Of a DNA stretch of 57,373 bases, positions 1 to 11,600 are shown in pieces; positions within the stretch are counted from its first letter, which is position 1, and every line of letters begins with the position of its first letter. The position numbers and the translations under genes were made by a program. The notes under the pieces are model-generated. The model did not search any database. It was not told where the DNA came from and saw only the letters and a list, made by a program, of their open reading frames with translations. The stretch is from Calycina herbarum (Eukaryota > Ascomycota > Leotiomycetes > Helotiales > Pezizellaceae): the NCBI GenBank assembly GCA_001414485.1, contig LLEY01000275.1:1-57373 (forward strand), read 5' to 3'.

Positions 1-59
1 ATGAAATCCTTGGATCGCTTAGCTAACCTAACCGATCCCTATCTACTATAAGAGTATTC

Positions 60-127
60 CGATAGTGCTTAACCTGTCAGGACGCCGCCTGGTCTTCACT
101 CATCACGTGTGCACGTGATTCGTGACA
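60..127 (-). repeat. LTR tail related to chromovirus A LTRs, truncated
   Basis: Read on the minus strand this stretch starts TGTCACGAATCACGTG and continues with an order of words (gtgaag, ccaggcg, gcgtcctgacagg) that follows the start of the A-family LTRs at 49079-49539 and 36245-36705. It is much less depleted in CA/TG than those copies. Similarity fades before position 60, so the rest of the LTR is diverged or lies beyond the window edge. Inference: an end of a solo or full A-like element lies across the left edge. Confidence 0.5.
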
Positions 128-730
128 ACCTGTTCTAGGGCTATAGCGAGCTATTAAGCGTCCGTAGGCTAGTCGGTAGACATCGTTGTAGACGACTCAG
201 TTGTAAGAATAGAGGGTATAGGTAGAAGAGCCCTAGGCTCTTATGCGCAGTGGTAGGCACGGGTACGCGGGGCTGTATAAGGCGCCGGTAGCATCTATAG
301 GCGGTCTATATAGACCGTAGGTATCGTATTAGAATCGCAACGGATATTCTAATCCTTCCTAGGAGCAGTAGTAAATAGAAAGAAGAAGGGAGCTTTAGAT
401 AATATAACAAACCTAATCTACTAGCCCTCTAGTAGTTATCCTTACCTATAGTATATATAGGTGTAGTAGATAATTAGAGAAGTAAGAGGTAGTTTAATTA
501 AAGATCTAAAGCTATAGAAGAGAAGAGAAGGAAAGAGGAGACTTCTAGAGGTCCTATAATATAGAGATAGCCAAGGAATCGATAAGTTATAGGAATGTCG
601 ATCCGTTTGTAGAAATGGTTCCTGGCCTAGGTAGGAATAGTTCTAGGCCAGGCTAGGAATAGCAGGCTTTGCGGACGCCGGCGAGCAGCCGTACGCGAGT
701 CACGTGCTCGGCGGTGGCCAGGTCCGTAAC
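128..730. other. Transposon-rich stretch without a recognised gene
   Basis: No reading frame of interest is seen. The stretch holds a perfect 16-bp palindrome at 302-317, an 8-bp inverted repeat around 333-358 and a 10-bp inverted repeat (621-630 against 643-652). The end at 731 reads CCGTAACA, like the minus-strand end of an LTR, and directly abuts transposase-like sequence, so the right part may be an unrecognised LTR inserted in the neighbouring transposon. Confidence 0.3.
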
Positions 731-1205
731 AATAAACGCGATTAAAACACGTCTTTAAAGCTGGTTGTTATTATACGAATCGATACGTCTAGAGCTTCCC
801 GACGCGTTTCTCTCTCTATAATTTAAGAATATAATTTACTATATCTTCTATACTAGCTAACTGAGGTGTAAACTCTCTAGAATCTAGGTCGAGTATATAT
901 TAAAGAAGTACTAACTCTTCTAATTCGGTTAATTTCTAATTAGGAGGTCGGCGTTTACTAAGAGTAGTTCGTCCGTTTATTCTATTACAAAGTATAGAAC
1001 GTAGCACGTTATAGAGTTTCGTAGCAGTCGTAGAGTTAAGTCTTTTAGTAGTTCAGATAGCCTCGATAGCTAGAATAATTCGTGCTTCTTAGGTTTAAAT
1101 AGGTATTATAGTTATTAAGAAATCGTATATCAAAGTTAGAGAGTAAATAATAAGAGGAAAAGTAGCGAGGTACTGATATTAGTAAGGTGCTAATAAACTG
1201 CGTTA
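731..1205 (-). pseudogene. Fot1/pogo-like transposase remnant, N-terminal part
   Basis: This block lines up by eye, along its length, with 23212-23687, the N-terminal end of the Fot1-like element at 21825-23685. Shared words include ttataatttactatatcttctatac-type runs and the segment coding, on the minus strand, the helix-turn-helix and CENP-B/Tc5-type DNA-binding region. The right end near 1160-1205 keeps a divergent version of the terminal repeat (minus strand AACGCAGTTTATTAGCACC). Many stops are present. The DDE part is absent; the left side is cut at 731 by other repeat DNA. It is a relic and cannot encode transposase. Confidence 0.55.
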
Positions 1206-1700
1206 GCTTTAATCTTATATCCTAGAGTAAAAATAGAGAGTCTTCTTATAATCAGTCTTTCTTCTAAATTTATAATAGATTTAAAGAAACATTTAAAGAA
1301 GGAATATAAGTTATAAGTAATCCTTCTTCTTAAATATCTAATAATATATATATATACTAATATTTATCTAGCTTAAAAATAACACTTCTAAATACTAATC
1401 TATCTACTAATAAGGCTATAATTAGTCTAAAAAGCTGGGGCATTTATCTAGAAGAAGAGACTAAAGAAGAAAGAAAGAAGAGAGAGAAGAAGGATAAAGA
1501 TATAGACTTTAAAGATAACTACTTTATACTTTAGTTATTTATTTCTATTTATAGTATACTACTCAGAGTACTACTTAAGTAGTCATAAGTAACTACTCTA
1601 CTCTACTCAACTGAAATTTAAGTACTACTCTACTCTACTCTACTCACACTACTCTGAGTACTACTTGAGTACCTGAGTATTCCTTGCTCACACTGGTAGC
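1206..1700. other. AT-rich DNA with ACTCT-type microsatellite
   Basis: No gene is visible. From about 1555 to 1690 the sequence is built from repeats of ctact/actct and gagtactact words (for example three to four tandem copies of ctctactctactc near 1596-1650). GC content rises after about 1700, marking the right edge of this transposon-derived block. Confidence 0.5.
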
Positions 1701-3019
1701 AGTAAATACTTCGTTTCGTACCTGCCTACCTAGCCCTCGTTCTAACTTTTCTAGAGCAATTCATGTAAATTATCCTAAACACTTGGAACAATTAAAAAAA
1801 ATCCTAGATAGTTGGAGAAATCAACTTTAACTGTCCTAGAAAGTAAGAACAACGAGAAGTATCAAAGGTTTTTACTGCCGCTTTTATTGTCCACTACAAG
1901 ACAAGTTGGCGTAAGACCGTTCGCGACAGAGATTTCAAGCTATAGTCTGCACTTGCTTTATGTTATGTGCCCCGGCATGCTTCAATCTATTTCTTTTTCT
2001 AGCTAACTTATCATGTTCGAGAAATGAGGTACCTTCAACTGCCGCAGATTTAGGTAAACTAGTTTAAGTCTAATAATGCTTGCTTATCTCCCCAAAATCC
2101 TGGACCATATCCAATGTAAATGGTCTCGTATTGTACCCGACCTCGATTATTTATTTATTCAATGATCTGTTGACTGGCATGGGGATAATTACGTTTCACA
2201 ACATGAAGAGTTCTCATTACATTCAATTTCACGTTCAAATATCCCCTCTCCACGGAATAAATTGAAATAACGCAGACTATGCCGTGTGACCCTGGTTAAT
2301 ATCCCAACATTCCCATTTCTCTCCTTGGAATCACCCAAGAAGAGCTACTTAAACCGGCCACACGGTAGGGTAACCTGACATAAAAAAAAACCTTGCTAGA
2401 CTCGCTAAGACATTATTGGGGTGAAGCTCAGGAATCTCTTACCTCCAATTTGACTGGCAGAAAGCATAATGTTTGTCGCTTTGGGACTGATGTGAGAATG
2501 GCGTGAAAGTTCTTGTGCTCGAACTTTGAATATTCTAACTCTCCCTGGGTTGAGAGTAAGATTATGAGGGAGGTAATGGGTGTATCGACAGTAAGTAAAG
2601 ATTCGACTGCGAAAGACTTTTACAATAAAAGTGCGAAGGGTTAGGGAAAGTGGAACCCAGAATTTCTCTAATTGACACATAAGTATCGCGTCGATCATCG
2701 CTTCCTAATAGTCTTTGTCTGTTGCTTTTTTTCGATAGGGGGCTCTGGTCGAATTGAACAGCTTGTAGGTAACAGCAAACTTAGTTTTTCATTATTTTAT
2801 ACTTGGATGTCCATCGTCTACTAACTCAAATGAGGAGCAACAAAAATTTCTTTTATTTTTGATTTCATTTAAAAATTTAATCCTTTAACTCGTCTTTGTA
2901 TTATGTCGTTGCAGTCCAAGTTCAGATATATACTCTATCCCTTTCTCTATGTTCTTTTTGGTTCAAATTAGTCTAAACCCCAAAACTCTAGCAACCTACA
3001 AACCCGAGAGCTAAAAATC
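1701..3019. other. Intergenic, no gene seen
   Basis: Balanced composition. Short open frames occur on both strands (such as 1812-2006 and 2405-2698 minus) but none has homology, splice context or codon pattern that I recognise. The right part contains the 3' flank of the MFS gene. Confidence 0.5.
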
Positions 3020-4694
3020 TCAAACCCTCTCATCCTCGTTCCCCTTCACCACGATCCCTTCCCCCTTTTCAGCAGCAGCAATAATCGCCATTTTCTCACT
3101 CCTCTTCGCTCTCCGTTTCTTATCAACACTGTCCCTCCACGTTCTCCCCCACATAATCGCAGCACCAGTCCCAACCGCACTAACAACCAAGAACCCTGCA
3201 CTAACAGTTGAAAACCACCCAACACCAATCTTCTCCACAGCAGGAAGTACAGTCGCACTTCCCATAGCCGCAAAAAGATATCGGATCATATAATTCCCTG
3301 CAATAACCTCCGCACTATTGGCCTGCATAACATCCAAGCAATAAGTATTCAGACTCGGGAAGCAGAATAGTTGAGCCACACCCTGGATAAACATCATAAT
3401 AACAGGCAGAGCCACCCCTCCGAAACGGTATTCGATACTCCATCCGTAGATTAACATGCAAACCGGTATGACGATACCAAGAAACGGGAGGGCGGAACGG
3501 AGACGATCTTCAGGAACACGAATCCCGTTGCGTTTTTTAGTCCAGGATATGGTCATATAATCTGCATATCTCCCCCCAACAAAAGTTCCCAAAATATATC
3601 CACATCCTGGAGCGAGATAGAAGAGCCCACTTTGAATCGGGGTGGCAAGTCCGAATCGAGGGTTGAGGATGTAGCGGATGGGTGTGAGGAGTGAGTACAT
3701 GTTCCACACTATACTTGAGGAGGCTAATGCTACCATGAGGAGATTGGGGTAGCGGAAGAGACGGATTACACGCCAAGGGTTGAGCATGCTCCAGAGTACG
3801 CGAGCTTTGGCGCGGAGAGGGAGGCCCACTAAGTCGTCTGATTTCATGCGGTGTGCTGTTTCGGGAAGGAGAAAGTAGGCTCCTATTACGGCCACGCCTG
3901 CGAGGGCCGTTTGGAGGTAGAAGATTACGCGCCAGGATTTGAAGGTTACGATTATTCCACCGACTAGTTTCTTGTAAGTAAAAAGCTTGGAAGGAAGTTC
4001 TTGAGAACTGACTGAAGGGACCAAAAGCTGGACCAATGAGGGTACCGGAGAGAAACCATCCCATTGCTGTTGCTCTCTCTGTTGGCCGATATATATCCCC
4101 GATGCATGAAGCCCCGATTGTGAGGAAAGAAGTGCCTTCAAAAGCAGTGAGGATTCGAAAGATGAAATACGATACCAAGTTTGGAGAAAGTGCAGTGCCA
4201 AGAGAGCAACCACAAAACAGGACTGCGGTTATCAAGCAAATCTACATTATCGGTTAGCATTTTTGTCGGATTTTGTCAGACGGCGAAAAGGGGAAGCGAA
4301 CCACTCGACGTCCATAAACCTGACTCAAAGGTCCCCAGAAACATGGACTAAGACCCATAAACAGCATGTATAGAGCATTACTCAAGTTTATAATTGTTCC
4401 GGTGCTGTTGTAAGTAGCTGCTACTTCTGGAATAGCAGCTAAAATCGTGGTACTCGAGATAGGAGCAAGAAAGCTGCAAAACGAGAGTAGTGCGACGATG
4501 ACTACCTTCTTAGAATGCGGAAGTCGGTCATAAATCTCATCCGGAACTTCGACATACGAGGTGAAAGGCTCAACTGGCGCATCTTGGGTGTGAGAAACTT
4601 GAGTTGGAATGTGCTCTAGGTTTGGATTGGGTTTGTTGCTGGACGCTGAATGAATTGATGCCGTATCATGAGGGGTGTCAGTTATTTGAGACAT
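3020..4694 (-). CDS. MFS transporter, DHA1 (drug:H+ antiporter-1) type
   Basis: Predicted 12-helix plasma-membrane or vacuolar exporter of the DHA1 family, nearest in look to fungal Qdr/Aqr1-type multidrug and organic-acid exporters. Proposed exons on the minus strand: 4694-4302, 4241-4013 and 3963-3020, giving 521 residues. Intron 2 (4012-3964) restores the family motif GPAFGPFIGG exactly; intron 1 (4301-4242) joins YGRRV to ICLITAVLF, though a donor 3 bp upstream is equally phase-compatible. Visible motifs: a 60-residue hydrophilic N-terminus; GPLSQVYGRR (MFS motif A loop 2-3); RILTAFEGTSFLTIGA; GTLIGPAFGPFIGG (antiporter motif C, helix 5); SWRVIFYLQ; and EDRLRSALPFLGIVIP...LIYGW before helices 9-10. 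The C-terminus is basic, then acidic. Start chosen at 4694: good fungal context (GCCACC before ATG) and a TATA-like stretch about 38 bp upstream. The transported substrate cannot be told from sequence. Confidence 0.88.
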
Positions 4695-6043
4695 GGTGGC
4701 AATATATTCTTGTTCAAAAATGTATATAATGAGGTAATGATTTTCCCCACAAAACGCGGAAGTTTTAATCTGGTGGAAATAACGAGCGGAAGCGATGTGA
4801 ACCCTTCTCGTTTTGAATCATGAAAGGCAATAAATGCTTCTCAAAGTATAACACCAAACGGAGAAATAGTGAATGAAAAGAAGGAAGATGAAAAGATTTA
4901 ATCGTGAGTCAAACAAAGTACCTTCTTAAAATCACGATAGGTATTCAATTCGCATTACCAATCCGACCACGGACCTGACTAGCAAAAATCAGGTTAGACG
5001 ATACGATAGTAAGGTCTAGAAGGAAGATGATTTCCGTCCAAGGTGTCGCTACTGGCCAATTCACGATAGCAAAAATGGGGAATTCTCTGTTCATCGGAGG
5101 GCCGATGTCTCCTTGCCACTTGTTGGCAGATAAACATATGACGCCCGTATAAATCTTGAAAATTATTCCCTTTGATTTGTTCGAGGGAAACATTTTTCTG
5201 CAGAGACTGCCGTTTTTCCACCTTAAGCATGTTTTTCCGAACGCCGACCCCGGAGGGGGGTCCGGCAATGCTTCCTAGTTTTGAGAACTAGGTACAGACT
5301 ATAAATATGCTTAAATAAAGCATGCCAACACATCTGAGCTCGACTGGAAAATGAAAATGGGTACAGATACTATTTTAAAATAAAAATTATGGAAGGTAAG
5401 GAATGCTTTATGGGTAAGACAGTCCTTCGGAAGGTGCATCGGAAGAGGGGAGATGATCAAGTCGGACCAAATCGGGCCGGATCTGGGCACTAAATGGTCC
5501 GTCAATCTCAAGGATAACTAAGGTGAAATCCGAGCCTCAAAACCCTTCTCTAGAGGCTACAACCGACAAAAGCCGCCTTGATGCGCCTGCATAAAGGCAT
5601 AAAGATCAACAGGAAGGTCGGCCGGAGTGAAAATACGCAGAGCATGCATGACAGAGTCGTATTGAGCGCAAATGCAAAGGCGCCCATTCGCGGTGCGTGC
5701 ACTTGCAGCCTGCGGTTTCGTTATCTCGCATGAGTTAGAGGGGCAGATAGAGGGGTTCTTTTGTATTGGTTTGAGAACTTGCCTAAAGGGATTGAGAGGT
5801 GATGACTGTGAAGGGTGTTTTTTAACCGCTGGGTCTTCGGATTACTTGTGGGAAATCGAGATGAATCATGGAACCAAACCGGAAAATGTGGGTCTGTAAT
5901 AAAAGCATGATCGGTAGAGAGAATTGGCCAAGCTGGAGAAAAGAGAGAGTAGTTGAGCTTTAAGAATGTGTTCCATTGAAGACTCACTGAAAAGGGCCAT
6001 GACGGCGAAGAGGAAGAATTGTTAACACTGCCCTTGTGCAAAG
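4695..6043. other. Intergenic: MFS promoter and 3' flank of the WD40 gene
   Basis: No gene is recognised. 4695-4740 carries a TATA-like stretch for the MFS gene. Around 5240-5291 there are two hairpins: an imperfect GC-rich one (GCCGACCCC against GGGGTCCGGC) and a perfect 7-bp one (CCTAGTT-ttgag-AACTAGG, 5273-5291). A minus-strand frame of 106 codons at 5721-6041 lies just downstream of the WD40 stop and lacks recognisable features. Confidence 0.4.
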
Positions 6044-7677
6044 CTAGCCAAAGGTAATTTTCTGTCGTGTCAAGTCTCTGAAGACAGTCTCCAAGACCTC
6101 GCGTTTTCGTTTCCCCTTCTCGGTCTCATCATCATTCTTCGATCTCTTGGAGTCATCTTCCTCCGCGTCCAGTATATCATCTTCTTTCGTCCTTGGACAC
6201 CAAGCTCTAATTTGACCTGCAACAAATTAGCATACGTTTTTTTTGTTTGACTCGAGAGCCGAGAGCAGTGTGTAAAGAGAGAACTTGCTCCCGACCACTA
6301 GGAATAGGAGCTCAAAATGAGGAACAAAGGGAACAGTTGCATACCATCCGTATGAGCAGAAAAGATACCATCAGATTGGCCTTTCCAGACAAGAGCTGTG
6401 ATGCGATTCCTGACGTTTCTTTCGCCAGTCCGTGATCTAACAGTTGCAACATTAGGTCCTGGAACTCTCAGACGCTTGAGAAGTTTGCCTTGATGTAATT
6501 CAAAGACTAGCAACTCTCTTTCATTGGGATAAAAGAGTAGATCATTCCTTGCAGCTGTTGATGTAGTTGGTGACATCACAAGAGGGAGAGTTGAAAGATG
6601 GCCATTTCGTAAAGTTGGACCAAAGCTTGCAAGTGTATTTGCTCCGGTCGCTGCATTCCATACCCGAACTCTTTGATCGTGTCCTGCTGATATAATATAA
6701 CAGCCATCGCCACTCCAAGTAAGTCCATTGACAGCACCCTGATGTGACTTTGCTGAAAGCCGTGAGCGAGTCGCACCACCAGCTGCAGCTACCCCAATAC
6801 AATCTTGCATGTCTAGAGTTCCCAACGAGCCAGAGCTCTTGCGAATATCCCACAAGCGGATTGTTCCGTCAATTCCACTACTGGCTAGAATATGCTCGAC
6901 CGTAGGACTCCATGCCAATGAAAGTAAAGCACCGGTATGGCCAGCAAGAGAATGAGTATTAGACCCAGAACGTAGGTCAACTAGTCTGACAGCTGGATGT
7001 TGAGTTGCACAAGCAACCAAGAGATGATTTGCAATAGGTGAAAGAGTATGAGCATAGACAATGGTGTCCATATCAAAATCTGCTGAAACTTGTTGGGTTT
7101 CGGTAGCATAGACCTTTAGGTGATGATCGTAGGAGGAAGACAGAAAAGCAGCTGAATCAAAAGGATAAAAGCTGAGTTGAGTGATGCCATACTTATGAGC
7201 AGAGGCAGTCCTACATTGAGACTTAGCACGTTGTTTAGAGAACTTGTATGAATGTGACGGAATAAATCCTTACCTTGCAATTGAGGCTGTGGGTTTGAAT
7301 ACGTGTCCTGTCCCAGTATTATATTCCTCTAAATTCCATAATCTCAAGGATGAATCTGCACCCCCTGAGACGAGACTTTCATTGTTAGCATGCTTACTTG
7401 TTTGAAGGATCCGGCATACTCACATTCTATTCTCTATATCCAAAGCAAGGGCATTCACCCCTGATTGATGTGCCCAAATTTTGGAGCTGGAATATCCAGA
7501 ATCATCATTCTCGTCCAGCTGGTTTTCCTCTTCAGGAGGTATAAACACCTTATGACCGCCATCAAATCGTATTTTTGGGAAAGGCTGTATGAGTTGGAGG
7601 CGTCTTGAATTATGGATGCGGGCAAAGTCTGTGACTCTGAGAAGCCCAGTGGACCGGTCAAAAATGAGGGGATTCAT
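6044..7677 (-). CDS. ERCC8/CSA-like WD40 repeat protein (transcription-coupled DNA repair)
   Basis: Resembles eukaryotic ERCC8 (Cockayne syndrome A; yeast Rad28, fission yeast Ckn1), a substrate receptor of the DDB1-CUL4 ubiquitin ligase acting in transcription-coupled nucleotide excision repair in the nucleus. Exons on the minus strand: 7677-7424, 7375-7274, 7210-6345 and 6216-6044, 464 residues. All three joins keep frame and rebuild family sequence (for example LVSGGADSSLRLWNL after intron 1, HTDGQIRAWCP after intron 3). Order of features matches ERCC8: an N-terminal arginine-rich helix (residues about 1-35), HQSGVNALALD, first blade, SFYPFD...FLSSSYDHHLKVY, then DTIVYAHTLSPIANHLLVA, VRLVDLRSGS, LAGHTGALLSLAWSP, IRLWDIRKSSG, AVNGLTWSGDG and RVRVWNAATGANTL. 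The last exon is acidic then basic. Human ERCC8 is about 396 residues, so this one has a modest extension. It is divergent from the Rrn10-like gene, start to start 267 bp. Confidence 0.85.
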
Positions 7678-7944
7678 ACATTTGACGGAGTTGATGATGG
7701 AATATGAGGCATTGGATATCGTCCTTCATCAGCAGACTGTATGGAGTAGATGGTGATGTTTGGTTCGAGATTGATTTTTATAGAAGCTTGGATGAAGTCA
7801 GCGCAGGCACCAAAGGGCGCGGTCTCACAAGTCACCGTTTCACTGCCGCTTTAACACGCCCCTCTTTTGCTTGCGCACCTCGCCTTCCCCCTCTGTTCCC
7901 CCTCGACGTCCTTTCAAGATAGCCTCACTTGGTGCAATAATTCA
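7678..7944. promoter_or_regulatory. Shared divergent promoter region
   Basis: The 267 bp between the WD40 start codon (minus) and the start codon of the Rrn10-like gene (plus) must hold both promoters and both 5' leaders. The part next to the plus-strand gene is pyrimidine-rich (7855-7920), common for fungal start regions. No clear TATA box is seen for either side. Co-regulation is inference from the arrangement only. Confidence 0.6.
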
Positions 7945-8608
7945 ATGACCTCCAAGGCCTACACCCAGCGTGCCTTTTTCACCTCGGCCACGCCAGATAC
8001 CTCAGAATCAGCCTCCGGACAGAAGCGCAAAAATGTCAGTGTCTACGACGCGGTAGCAGGTAAGTAATCGTCCCCTCTCTATGAGCCATCGTTGAGATTT
8101 CTTAGGACGGGTCTCGACGAACGGATTTATGCCCAAGCGATCCATTTTCGCATCCACAAGAGATACTGCTTCGTCTTCCACCGCGGCAGCAGCTCCTGAA
8201 GACGTCCTTTTTCGTCGAAAAAACGCGCCGACAAGATTCGCTGAGCACGATATCTATTGGGCCAGTGATCGTGACGCCCAGGCCAAAGACCTACCAGATT
8301 CGGATATGTTGAAGGCTCTCCATGCCTACGCGTCTGATTTCTACTCGCATGCTTCTCCAGATGGCGGTTCGACAGACTGGAGAAGTTTGGACGAGACGGC
8401 CTTGATAGCTCTTGGCATCTTGATGGAAGAAGTCTCCCGTCTTGGAAAAACATCAGATTTGACTCTGACTGAAGGGGAAGCTGTTGAGTTGCCCGTTCAA
8501 TTGGAAGAGGTCCATAGCCGTACTCATGAGGCGAAAGTGACGCCGCCTAGACGACGAAAGAGGTCAAAAAAGAAGAGGCGAATTCACACGGACGATATGA
8601 TCGGATAG
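7945..8608 (+). CDS. Rrn10-like protein, putative RNA polymerase I upstream activation factor subunit
   Basis: Two exons, 7945-8059 and 8106-8608, with a 46-bp intron (GTAAGT...TTAG), 205 residues. The join reads DAVAGRVSTNGFMPKRSIF and keeps frame. The only assignable part is residues about 110-150: LHAYASDFY followed by SLDETALIALGILMEEVSRL. This resembles the core of yeast Rrn10 (HYYATQL..., FDETSLITLGLLIEKW), a small subunit of the upstream activation factor that recruits Pol I to rDNA. The N-terminus is low in order, with an alanine/serine run, and the C-terminus has a strongly basic patch (PPRRRKRSKKKRR) that looks like a nuclear localisation signal. Start at 7945 is the first ATG in frame. 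Gene reality is well supported by the intron; the functional call rests on one short motif and could be wrong. Confidence 0.6.
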
Positions 8609-11600
8609 GTCGACGCCTTCGATAACTTGATTTGGCGCAAAAGCGATTGATTCGACGCCGACCCTGGGTGTTGCCTCGTCGGAAATTACTTCACGATCTG
8701 GTTCCTTTCATTAAATTCTAGAATGTTTCTATTTTGCTCCTCGCCACATCCCAAATCGGGATTTCATATATTTCTTGATATCCTGCTCTTTTGGGTTAGA
8801 TGGAATCCAAAAGCTAACAGGTAAGCTGACGTGGGAATTGGCCGTCTGGCAAGCAGCTGTGCTGACTGGCTAGTAAGAAGTTCAAGAATTGAATTTATTC
8901 AAGAATAAAGGGTTGCCGCCCTGGCACTCACATTGAGGATCCTTGAAGCGGAATTTGGTCGCCTTCACATGGAGTTGTGTTACTTTGTAATACTGAAAGT
9001 GTCACTTGTGTCAAGGCCATATGTCAATATTATAATGACAGCTAGACGTCTTGAAGGACTTTTCAAGTTAGAGGATCGACTCGGTATCTTTGTCATTGAT
9101 CGACTCAAATTCAAGATCAATTCTACTACCAGTCATCGCCTGACTACATGGATATTGTGGATCAGGTCGTCTAGCTGACAAGTCCGAAATTGCCTTTTCC
9201 ACCCCTGTCATTGAGATCTAGATTCGGCAACATTGGATTTCGACAATCGTGTTCCCTTGAACATAATATGGGAAAGCATGTTCATATATGATGCTAAACA
9301 CTGGATACCAAGGCACTGACCGTATTTTCCAAGTCGTGATTGTGAGGGGGAATCACGAGGATTGTCTATCTTGGTGGCTGGAATCGTCACACCTCAAATT
9401 TCAACCTGTCGTCGGGCAGCCGCATGGTGGTCATCTTTTTTTGGGTCATGTGTGCAATTGATCAACTTGGGGCGATCGGCTTATTTTGGACACACCGCAG
9501 TAACACTTTGACGAATTGCTGTCACACACGCATAAGTCTGAATCTTATGCAACAAGACTTCGTTGGGCTCCTATCAGATCTACGCCGAGTGACGATTTAT
9601 AAACCTTCACTGGGGACTTTCGATAAAGGGCCTCAAACTTCGGATCAAAACTGCCGTTCAAATGGCGGTCAACGTCAGTTTCCAACAATTGCCAACTTCA
9701 AATCTTCAGGCCAGTCTGGGGAGATATCAAGGAAGCAGATGGGGATCTCGGATTAGCATTCATTAGCGGGTGAACGGACTGAAAGCAAGCTCTTCCTTCG
9801 GGCTTCTGGAAGGTTTCAAGACCGAAATAATCTCGCTTTTTTGTGAGCCAACTAATCTGGACTCTCCGAAATTATGGAGTAACATTTTTGACTGGCAGAC
9901 GTCCATTGTCTCACCTTTCTCGGAATTTTGAGTTCAGGATGTCGAATATCGTTGCTTATCGATAACGCAAATTCGCAATTCCTCTGGCGGTCAAGCAGAC
10001 TTTTATAAAAGTATCAAAGCGGCCCTCACGCGCTCATCAGTGGGGCCGCCTGCTGCATATGGAATTTTACGACTAAGCGACTTGATTTAGTGGACTGTTA
10101 GCTGCTTACTGAATCCAATTGCGATGCGACTACTCTTGTCATGGATTCAATAAGAATCCGCATGACGTTTATCATGTCTGAGTGTTGATGTGGCATCAAA
10201 TTTATTCAGCTTCTTCGGACTTTCTTTCAAAAGTGTTCAGTAAGACGAGACATGAAATTGAGTTGGAATTTCCGCGTCCACGGCTCGCTTCTACAGTAGG
10301 GTGTGTTGTATTCCAGAAAACCACCGGTACAAGTAGTCTCAGTACTTTTCGAGGAACGCCTTTTTTCCAGCTACGAAAACTAAGTACCGCCCGCCGTCGA
10401 ACTAATAAAAGCTCTGCCGCTCCCCATATTTCGACCCCATCATTAGAGACGGCGAGGAACATGGGCGAATGACGACTGACGCGGTGCAAATCTTGAACTT
10501 TTGCGCCGCCCATTTGCCATGTTACCGACAACCTGAAGTGTCTCTCCACAAGAGATGGAAGGGCGTACAACCTCGGCTGCTTACTTCCCCTCTTTGTGAA
10601 ACCACGACTACGAATCTACGAACGCCCTCAGAAATATTATATTTACCAACTATTCTCCAAAGTACTTGAGTACGGCATTTTCCGTAAGCTCAAAACACAT
10701 ACGTACCCGCTGATTTACGCTCGAGCGTCCTGAAGACATGCAACATCCAAGGACCCTAATATCTTCATCGGGCTATTGACCCTTAATCGGAATGATCTCC
10801 TCTCGCTGGGCCCCCTTGTTGCGCCGCCTCGTTCCAACTTTGCCCCATGCCATGGTGTCGGTTTTGCTTCACCAAGCCTGCGAAGCGTCCTGTCAAATCA
10901 ACGCGAAGAATCTATACAGGCCAAGTACTCCAAGAGCGGCGAGCCCCCACCACCGACCACCAGACAGTCCTTCCTGAATCCTGATGGCGAAGTGCCGGGC
11001 CCGGAGTTGAGATGGTTGCGGATCAATAGACTTACTTCTAATTTGCCAGAAGGGTGCCGCTCCATCGTTTTTGACGGGGCCGTGTGAAGGATATTTATAA
11101 CACGTAGAGATTTTCTGTCGGACTTTTTGCTATTTTTGCGCCGGGAGAGTTTGATGCTCTCCAAGCAGGAGAGATGGCGGTGGGAGATAGGTGGGAGGAG
11201 AGTTCAGCAAAAGACAATGATTCGGAGGATTCTAGGCCCTGCAGTCAGCACTTTGTGCTTGGGGATTTTCAAGCTTCAGTGATCATGTGGTAAAATGGCC
11301 GACCGCCTAATCGTACGAGAATGGCTGGAGAGCTTCCACCAATGCCGAAGGAAGACAGCGGGTGGTGGGGAAGGGACTTTGTCAGACTTTGCCGACACGT
11401 GCCACGATAACTACATTGCAGCCAGAAATACGCCACTAGCGACCAGATCCGATGGGGAAAGAATGCGAGTCCGTGAGCGCTGGAAACGTGTGTGACTCGG
11501 TGTCAAGCTCAACTCGTGGCCGCCCGATCTAGATATTCGGCCGGGAAAGGTAGTAATCGCGGCGTGGATGGCCATTCAGAAGAGAGTGCACTGCCGAGAG

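Noticed and set aside
5721..6041. 106-codon minus-strand frame downstream of the WD40 gene
   Set aside because: Ser/Pro/His-rich with no recognisable motif; fits the 3' flank of the WD40 gene better.
9998..10055. TATA-like box followed by a GC hairpin, considered as a small RNA gene
   Set aside because: No A/B box, terminator or conserved structure; the hairpin has a long loop and is weak evidence.
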